Source: Patiria miniata | Taxonomy: Eukaryota; Echinodermata; Asteroidea; Valvatida; Asterinidae | Reading direction: 5' to 3' | Assembly (NCBI RefSeq): GCF_015706575.1 | Contig: NW_024037062.1 | Location: forward strand, 3,096,811 to 3,160,810 | Length of the DNA stretch: 64,000 nucleotides | Part shown: positions 56,591 through 64,000 of the stretch, in pieces | Layout of the letters: each line of letters begins with the position of its first letter | Position numbering within the stretch: the stretch's first letter is position 1 | Notes under the pieces: model-generated | Seen by the model: the letters and a program-made list of their open reading frames with translations, nothing else | Told to the model about the DNA's origin: nothing | Databases searched by the model: none | Translations under genes and position numbers: made by a program

Positions 56591-57094
56591 TACATGAAGA
56601 ATGAAGGCGCCACCTATTGCCAAGAAAGATACAGTCACGCAACGGACGACGGCACGACGCAACAGGCGACGGCACGACGCGACGGGCGACGGCACGACGC
56701 GACGGGCGACGGCACGACGCGACGGGCGACGGCACGACGCGACGGGCGACGGCACGACGCGACGGGCAATGTGTGCGTCGCCTCTTCAAGCAGTCTACTT
56801 AGAAGCGCCGAGGTAATAGGCGACGGCACGACGCGACGGGCGACGGCACGACGCGACGGACGACGGCACGACGCGACGTACGATGGCACGACGCGACGTG
56901 TGAAGGTGCGTCGCTTCCTCATGCAGTGTACGTGCTTAGAAACGGTAATTTAAGAGGCGACGGCACGACGCGACGGGCGACGGCACGACGCGACGCCACG
57001 ACGCGACGGACGACGGCACGACGCGACGGTACGACGCGACGGCACGACGTGAAAGCACGACGCGACGCAGATTTGGCGTCTATAGAACACCATA
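56591..57094 (-). repeat. Right inverted terminal repeat of the foldback
   Basis: Mirror of the left repeat, also 504 bases. Six consecutive near-perfect 20-base units GGCACGACGCGACGGGCGAC lie at 56651-56765. The Arg/Asp-rich frames on it are artefacts of the repeat. Confidence 0.92.
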
Positions 57095-57100
57095 ACAACG

Positions 57101-58395
57101 TGTTGCATCACGTCGTCCCTCGCGACTTGTATCGTGTTGTACCATCGCACTGTGCCCTCGTCAAGGTGGTTCCCATCCAAATGAGGGCGCACACGACGGC
57201 GCCTCTTCCATGTTGCTACTTCGCATGAAATGTCTTGAAGCAATCCCAAGAAACGCATGGTGATGGGGCTCGACACTACCTGGTTAAACTTCGTCTATCC
57301 CCGTCAACCAGACCCCTTACCTTTTTCCAGAGGGGAAATCATGTAACAAGTAAAAATAGGGGACAAAAAACGGAGCACTTTGTGCCAACCATTGCTTGAT
57401 GCGTTTAGTGCACCTTTTAAACAATAAAGTCTAAAAACTCCCAGGACTTCAATGTTAGTTTATGTGCCTACATGGCAATCACCCCCCGGCCCCCTCGCCT
57501 TCCCCTTGGAGATTGATCTGTTGACACCACTTTCTCTGCAAATCCTGACTTGAAATCGCCGCCATTGGTGCGTATCACAGACGGATTACACCGAGGGTTA
57601 TGCGTACTCTGTGCTTTGCGCTTCAGCGAACTATACAACTGAAATACAATGAATAACTGAACTTAATAATTTAAGTCTAATTTATTATGCCTAATTGACC
57701 ATAAAAATATTATGTTGGGCGAAAGACAAGGCAGAAAGCTAGCAATTAATGGTTGTGCTTCGTTGTTGTATTTTTTCGGAGTTACTGATTTATAAATGAA
57801 CAAAGCTCATTTTATGATTCAATTTACGAATGAAAAATTACCAGAAAGGTAATGACAACGAACCGTTCAATGATACTAATAACAAATTGTTGTGATCAAG
57901 GCCCACTTTTTCGATTTTTATGTAAGATGTTTGTCTTATTTTCGAAAAGGGATGCCTTTCTAGGATCCTTCATACACCAAAAGGCATTTAGCAAATGTTT
58001 GTCTTCATATTCATTAAGAAACGATTGTCTTACCCCCTTTTCAGTACTTCACTGTCTCATGCCGATTGAATATTGTTACTTCTTTCAAATATTACTGCTT
58101 CCTGTGACTTTCGAGTCTAACTTTAATATCTGGGCACGAAAGCCTTGTCTTTACGTTCAATTAGTTAATTTTACACACAAAGTCTCAGTTACTCTCTTGT
58201 TAACCCGATTCTACCGGTCTTGAAGTTTGCATTCAGGTTCACAATCATTATAAAATAATACATGATGGTGGAAAATATTGCTAAACAAAGTATTTCGAAT
58301 AACCTCAGTAAAGCACTTTGGTATTTCGATAAAGTAGTCTAGATCAAAGATCAGTCGGGATAAAATAACCCATGTGATGTTGAGGCCGGTTTAAA
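57101..58395 (+). repeat. Single-copy unit in B matching A's tandem units
   Basis: Corresponds to both 3670-4885 and 5556-6771 of copy A. B has one unit here, without the foldback MITE. Similarity to unit 2 is closer at several small indels (for example GATGTTGAGGCCGG). Confidence 0.8.
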
Positions 58396-58684
58396 GCCGG
58401 TTCATACTCGTCACGAAAAGCGAACGCGATAGCGAATTTGTGACGTCAGGGCAATTTAAAAGCACATTTGAACTCCGGCTAATTTCGTAGCGAATGCTTC
58501 GTGACGTCAAATTTGCATCGCATGAAGTATGAACCGACCACGAATGCAAATGCGAAATTGGAGTCATGAAACGTTCGCGGCAAAATTCGCCGGAGTTCAA
58601 ATAGGCTCACCTTTTGCGAAATCGCAGCGCGAACGTTTGCCATGACCAATTTGCGTTTGCATTCGCTTTGAGTATGAACCGGCC
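58396..58684. mobile_element. MITE with GCCGGTTCATACT inverted ends (copy B)
   Basis: This is the ortholog of the 6772-7061 element, with the same two-half structure and ends. The ORF on the minus strand across it (58391-58600) has no support beyond the repeat. Confidence 0.8.
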
Positions 58685-59474
58685 TGAGACAGAAGTGACG
58701 TCATGATGACGTCATAGGTATCAAATTACAAGCGAGTTTAGTTTAAATATGACAAGATTTAATAATTCATAACTCATGAACAAAATGAACAATCATGTTC
58801 GTACTGTTATATTATAGACCATACCTTGATGAACATTATTTTCTGATTTTCGAAGATAAAGTTGCTTGACGGAAGGAGCGACATTTAGGGAAGGAAAGGT
58901 AACATAAGAACTGAAGCTTGTTAAGTTTGTTAATATTAGTCTTGACAAAACGATTTTTAAGACCCAGAAATGTTCAATCTATGATGCCTTAAACCACCCC
59001 CCCCCATTATATTAACCTGGTGACGCCGGTGTCCCCTCCTCATCTTGACTAGAAATCGCCATTGTGGGTGCGTTTCAGACGGGTTACATCAAGGGTTACG
59101 CGTACTCTGTGCTGAAAACAGTACAGGGAGTATTAGCCGCTTTGGACTTGTGTCTGCTGGCTTCACGCATCAGTGAAACTATACAATAGTAATGATAGCA
59201 GGGAGCAGGCAGTTAATCGTTGGGCCTCCTTTTGTGCATTTCCTCGGAATTGCTGCGTTATAAATGAAAGCAGCTTGCATTTACGCGACTCGCGCGAGCC
59301 TGGTGCCACCAGAGAAAATGGCTGTTGTCGGATTAGTCTATATAATAGAATACATAGAGCTATATTGAATTACTACAGTGGTAACTCGCTGTACAAAGTG
59401 AAGCCTGCTGGGCGGATCCACGTTTGTGCACAAACAAATGGAAAACTCGAAATGTAGTACAGCTTTAGTACGGC

Positions 59475-59729
59475 TTGAAAAACGATCCCTTTACAACATG
59501 GCTAAATAGCGTCACTTTCGGGCCCAATTGCATCCACAATGCTCAGAATTGGAAGTCCCAAGTCCAGGCCACAGGTGCATTGCCATATCTCTTCAATTCC
59601 CCAATTCCATGGCTCTCAGATCTAGATCTAGATCTCTCTAGATCTAATATAAAATATTTTGAGGGTACAACTTTTATTCGTGAGCTCGGCGGACGGATAT
59701 TTGGCCTATTTACTGGTGTGCAATCATAG
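59475..59729 (+). CDS. Hypothetical exon/ORF, copy B counterpart of 7914
   Basis: This 84-codon frame has the same start, stop and length as its copy A partner and ends ELGGRIFGLFTGVQS. A and B differ at only a handful of residues, but the surrounding non-coding DNA is about as similar, so this does not demonstrate coding constraint. Confidence 0.35.
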   Translation: MKNDPFTTWLNSVTFGPNCIHNAQNWKSQVQATGALPYLFNSPIPWLSDLDLDLSRSNIKYFEGTTFIRELGGRIFGLFTGVQS

Positions 59730-60880
59730 GCTGTGTAGAATTACAAAGTGAAGCCTGCTGGGCAACCTCGTTTCCATGGGTACGATCTTGCTGCGCCATG
59801 TTGTTTACCATCATGCCTTGCGCGATCTTAACCACTGGAATTGTCTCATTTAAATGTGTCAAAAATTGGCACATTTAAACTAGGACTGCAGTCGATGTAT
59901 CTAACGCGCGACGCCATGTTTAAAATGTTCAAAGTTGTTTTTTTGAAGAATCAATCCTTTCCAACACAATTTTTTCGACGTTGCGTTATTTAGCAAGGAT
60001 TTATATTAAATGCACGTACCTCTTTCGTCCCTTTACAACCGGGCGAAAAACGAGGCTACCGTAATCCATATCGTACAGGCATCGCGCAAGAAAAAAATGT
60101 TCGTACGCATGTTTGTACGTGACTTGACGTGCATAGCGCGCGAGCGCCCTATCCGGTCCGTTACATAGATATTCTATATCTTAGAGAGCGAAACGCTTGT
60201 TCATCTATTTTGTAGGTGTGAGATTTCATCTATGTTTTGGACCCGGGTTAATGATTGGTTTGAGAGGACTCTTAATTTAAACATACACTTAGACGATGAG
60301 GCTATACTTTTCGGCATAAGTTAAAAAAAATATCGTGGATTGCTCTCAACCTGATCCTTATTTTGTGTCGTTTTCACATTTATAAGATGAAGATGAACGA
60401 TAGCAGATCATCCCTTGCACTATTGAATCTTGATTTAAAACGTTATTTTAGTTTGGAAAAGTACATCTCGATTACAAATGGATCTACTGCAAAATGTCAT
60501 ACAAAATGAGACTCCTTTGAAGTACTGTGTCAAAACTAACTCTGTATTCCAAATGTATTATAGGTCAAGATATTTTGCGGCATTGCTTTGGTTTCTTAAG
60601 TAGTTTCTGTGTAGCTTAGAAGTTGCTTTGAGGTTGAATAACACATTTCTTCCAGGGGAAAACAATAAATAAATTAAAAAAACGAGCGTCACATGACATT
60701 GGATTTCGCTCTGTCATGATCGTCGATGAACCAACTCCAAACAATATCCATTGTTACGGTTACCGTGGAAACTATGTGACGACAGCAAGCGATATCCCAA
60801 ACATTAGGCTCATCGTGCCAGGGAGTGGTGCTCTGCCCGTTTTGATCGCAGATATCAAAGTGAAGACCTGCTGGCTGGTC

Positions 60881-61064
60881 ATGAAAAACCCGCGTAAAAT
60901 GTGGGTCTTCAGTTGGACTCTGTGGCTTTTTAGTTCCTTCTTTATTCTACCTGTGCGAGGGAACACGTGTAGTGCCATGGTCCAGGCTGCACCCGGTGAT
61001 GATCTGACCGCACTTCGTAACAAGGCTTTCGCGTCTTTCAGAGCCCAGTGCCGTGGTAAACGAG
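60881..61064 (+). CDS. Candidate first coding exon of a secreted peptide (copy B)
   Basis: This is the copy B ortholog of the exon at 9318. The frame and the splice donor (CGAG|gtaagt at 61064/61065) are the same, and the hydrophobic core differs by a G-to-W change (TLWLFSSFF). Intact signal-like region and donor in both copies are compatible with a duplicated gene, but the flanking DNA is almost as similar. Confidence 0.45.
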
Positions 61065-61681
61065 GTAAGTAATTCTACTCCAAAATTAATATTTTAAAAG
61101 TGCAACTATAGCAAGATGTCTTACAGGGAAATCTCAGAAATGTGGTGGTTGTGCCAAAGTACTAACTTGAGTTTTTTTTATTGCAATCATTTCATTGCAA
61201 AACCAGATTTCTAAAATGATCTGTTTGCTGACGTTTTGCGATCCGTATGCAAATTAGGAGACCACGTAACTATAATGTTAGTCTCTATATCAGAATTAAA
61301 GTCGAGCTTCATCTTATCAAATACACATTTAAAGGACCGTGCAATGGAGTTTTTCCCATGATTCGAACTTCTTAAAATGCAAATAACTTTTGTATTCAGG
61401 CTTTTCCGCCAACTTTGCAGATTGGCTTTCCCGCCGTCAACTGAAAAGCAATTGTTTTTCTTCCAATTTTTTTTTGGTTTTTGCTTTTGTGCATAGTTGC
61501 AGAAAAGTCTTCGTCTGTAATTATGCGTCAAGGAGGGCGCTGTAAGATCACCCGGCTTAACATCGTATAGGGGTGCACCCAATCTAATAAATGTCCAATA
61601 GACAACAGTGTAAATGCCCATACTTCAAAATTCTTTTAAAAATACTCAAAACTCTCACATGTTTTCACGCTGCACAGAAAA

Positions 61682-62002
61682 ATGATGATGAACATGTCAA
61701 ATTTCATTTTATTTTTAATTTTTGTTGGGTTGACCGATGACTTTTCGAGACAATCTCATCCAAAGAAGCCGACCCCTAAAATTAGTGATATTTCCCAAAG
61801 TGAAAAAGTAGCCATTTCGAAAAGGGATCCCTCCACAACATGGCTAAAAAAAGTCCGGTCCAGAGGTGTATTGCCATATCTCTTCAATCTCCCCATTCCA
61901 TGGCTCTCAGAACTCTCTAATATGGACGAATTTGAGTGTATAACTTGTATTCATGAGCTCGGCGGACGGATATTTGGCCTATTTACTGGAGTGCACCCAT
62001 AG
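61682..62002 (+). CDS. Hypothetical small ORF with signal-like start (copy B)
   Basis: This 106-codon frame is orthologous to 10126-10473, with the same hydrophobic start, KR pair and ELGGRIFGLFTGVHP end. A small insertion near 61999 brings the stop forward, so the last nine residues of the A version are not shared and are unlikely to matter. Confidence 0.4.
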   Translation: MMMNMSNFILFLIFVGLTDDFSRQSHPKKPTPKISDISQSEKVAISKRDPSTTWLKKVRSRGVLPYLFNLPIPWLSELSNMDEFECITCIHELGGRIFGLFTGVHP

Positions 62003-63061
62003 GCCTACTTAAAGAAAACCGAATCCGGCATAATATCCACTAGACATTTTTCTACGCATTTTCAGCTAATGCATTGCGTAGCGACATGAACGCGGCTCTG
62101 CTTTTTCACAGTACATTGCGCCGATAACCATCTTTTCACGTTACGTTCTGTGATTTTTATCACAGTTTTTTTTTAAGCAAACATGTCATATTATTATTTT
62201 AAACGTCACTAACATTGTAATGAGTGTGGTACGGGGCCTGTAACTTCACAATTGCTAGTTTTTTAAAGCTATTTTAATATACCCACCTTTTCAGATGAGT
62301 ATACAAGACCATGCTTATTAACTTCTTGATCTTCATAATATGTCTGGGTCTAGTGTGCTTTATGCACTATCATACTATGTCTGGGTCTATTGTGTACTTC
62401 GTGCAATATCTTATTCCTGGTGGCTGTGTCATCTTTTAAGGTCAATTTTATCAATTTTATCAATCGATTTTACTTTATTATAGTGTAGCAATTTTTTCAT
62501 TATGTTTTGTCATTTTGGCTGGTGCATTACTTTTGCCTTTGTCTTTTTTATATAAAAAAAATGCTCTTTTAAAACGTACTTCATTAGTGTGTCAAATTAG
62601 GTTTTAAGATACAAAATCATTAATCCAGGTCACTTTTTTTTGAACTAACCCAGTATAATTCAAGTTCACACAGTTATATTTGGTCCTTCATGAAAATGCA
62701 TAGACAGATACGCATCTTTCACACCTTTCAATTGTCAGACTTTTTTATTTGACAATCTCATTCCTGCAGCCGATTTCATGTCACCTTATGCGATGACAAA
62801 GAACACTCGGGCCACCATTTATAGTGTACGTTGCGCAACATTTCAGTCACGAGAATTTTAAGAAAGTTTCTCAGTGCGTAAGTCTGTGGATTGCTCAACA
62901 AATTATGGCATGACGCATTTATTTGAGGCTGCTTTTACATTGTACTTGTGACAGAATTGTAAGGTCAGGGGCGGATCCAGCGGGGGGGGGGGGAGTTGAG
63001 GGCGCACGCCCCCTTTCCTTCAGATAAAACATTAAGATGTTCTCCCCACGTACAAACGTGG

Positions 63062-64000
63062 TTCAAGGTTCAAGGTTTATTTATTTCCACAACATCAAAT
63101 CTATAAATGACATAAAATAATTGCATAGCAGAAAAGAATTACAAATAATACAACAAAACTGATATTTTAGAGACACTGCAGAGGGGCCCATTAAGAAGCA
63201 GAGCTTTTAAGCATGGGCCCCAGACGGGCATGCTCATTGAGCCCAAACCAAGGGAAAGGAAGTAACTTACAATAAACACTATTAAATGGTCAGTCAAACG
63301 AGGTAGGGCTCAATGAGCATGCTGTATTTAAAGTAATTACATAGAAAAGCAACATACCTAAACACAATACACATTCAGACGTAAACAACAGACAAACAAA
63401 CAATACAATACAGATCATTTTAACTAGTCAGGTCAGCAATGAGCAATAAAATAATGGATATTCTACAATCTACATGTAACAACATATATCTACTAGCATG
63501 AATTAATAATAAGTTTGAATTAAGATTGATTTAAATAGGCGTTTAAAAGTGGAAAGATTGGTAGAAGCTTGAAGTTGTGTAGAGAACGAATTCCACAGCT
63601 TGGGTCCCTTGTATTTAACAGTATTTTGAGAAAGAGAGGTACGACTAAATGGAATATAAAAATTAGAAGCTTGGCGAGTCCAATGAGAATGAATTTCACT
63701 TCTGGCTAAAAATACTATTAATGGAAGATGGTAAAGTATTGCGAGAAGATTGATACATTAAAGACCCAAGCTGAACGTTATACATATCATTAAGTTTTAA
63801 AATTCTATGTTTTATAAAAAGGGGATATGTGTGTTCATAGAAGTCGGCAAAATTAATTACACGCAAGGCTCTTTTCTGTTATAGAAGTAGTCTTGTAGCA
63901 GAACTACTACCGCAAGCAAGTAAACCATAGTTAAGATGAGAGACAATTAGGGTGTTATAAAGAGATTCCAAAACATTTACAGGTAAAAGATGCTTGATTT
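63062..64000 (-). mobile_element. LINE fragment, copy B counterpart (window edge)
   Basis: This is the same minus-strand LINE as at 11490-13240, here without the SINE, whose site is intact at 63555 (GGAAAGATTGGTAG). Only the 3' region and the C-terminal coding part lie inside the window. Confidence 0.85.

Larger units (their letters stand above)
51393..57094. mobile_element. 5.7 kb foldback (FB/TU-like) element
   Basis: Inverted terminal repeats of 504 bases (51393-51896, 56591-57094) begin TATGGTGTTCTATAGA and consist mostly of 20-base tandem units. The flanking target duplication is ACAACG (51387-51392, 57095-57100). Copy A lacks the element. The core carries a Penelope-like relic (about 52000-53575), a solo LTR (54354-55499) and a pogo-like pair of inverted ends (about 55707-56395), but no recognised transposase of its own. 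Terminal inverted repeats made of short tandem repeats define Drosophila FB and sea urchin TU elements. Confidence 0.88.
49772..64000 (+). repeat. Copy B of the large direct duplication (runs off the window)
   Basis: This block is colinear with copy A and in the same orientation. It differs by carrying a 5.7 kb foldback insertion (51393-57094), by having one rather than two copies of the unit at about 57170-58390, and by a deletion of roughly 100 bases near 59194 relative to A. It ends at the window edge inside a LINE fragment, so the right end of the duplication is not seen. The left end is not defined either, because A starts at base 1. Confidence 0.95.

Noticed and set aside
56641-56765. 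Possible CRISPR array (regular 20-base spacing)
   Set aside because: There are no spacers; units are head-to-tail copies inside an inverted terminal repeat, in a eukaryotic genome.

Overview
The window is AT-rich, intron-bearing eukaryotic DNA from a marine invertebrate, most likely a deuterostome (echinoderm or hemichordate grade). Pointers are a deuterostome-type Neverland cholesterol-desaturase gene, an SLC16-like transporter, an F5/8C (discoidin) gene, jockey-superfamily LINEs (one carrying a 2A-like peptide), a Penelope-like relic, a CsRn1-type Ty3 element, many hAT-type miniature elements, and a foldback element whose long inverted ends are built of short tandem repeats, as in sea urchin TU elements. 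The species cannot be fixed from the sequence alone.

Layout. About 12.8 kb at the left edge (1-12780, copy A) and the right edge (49772-64000, copy B, running off the window) are two direct copies of one region. They differ by discrete insertions. A carries a LINE (59-2045), an extra tandem unit of about 1.9 kb, a 483 bp foldback MITE and a tRNA-derived SINE. B carries a 5.7 kb foldback element (51393-57094) holding a Penelope-like relic and a solo LTR. Both copies hold small ORFs with signal-peptide-like starts that may belong to a secreted-peptide gene. This is either a tandem segmental duplication with a period near 50 kb or two haplotypes of one locus joined in the assembly.

Between the copies: 14.7-20.1 kb is transposon and satellite debris (an internally deleted hAT element, an 80 bp tandem array, an inverted copy of a copy-A repeat, low-complexity T/G DNA). 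21.8-33.2 kb holds the 3' end of an F5/8C-domain gene on the plus strand; its last coding exon is split by a whole-looking 5.1 kb Ty3-type LTR element with apparently identical LTRs. 33.7-34.7 kb is an internally deleted LINE. 36.2-40.0 kb is a complete six-exon SLC16-like gene on the minus strand (502 codons, all intron phases agree). 42.5-46.2 kb is a Neverland-family gene on the plus strand whose Rieske/iron-binding exons are not visible and whose penultimate exon shifts frame. 47-49.7 kb is intergenic with MITEs and a long hairpin.

The three host genes belong to different processes (extracellular adhesion domain, membrane transport, sterol chemistry) and do not form an obvious functional unit. 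The main interest lies in the structural history: paired copies with filled and empty sites, a foldback element, two hairpins with different arms but the same loop, and an LTR element caught inside an exon.
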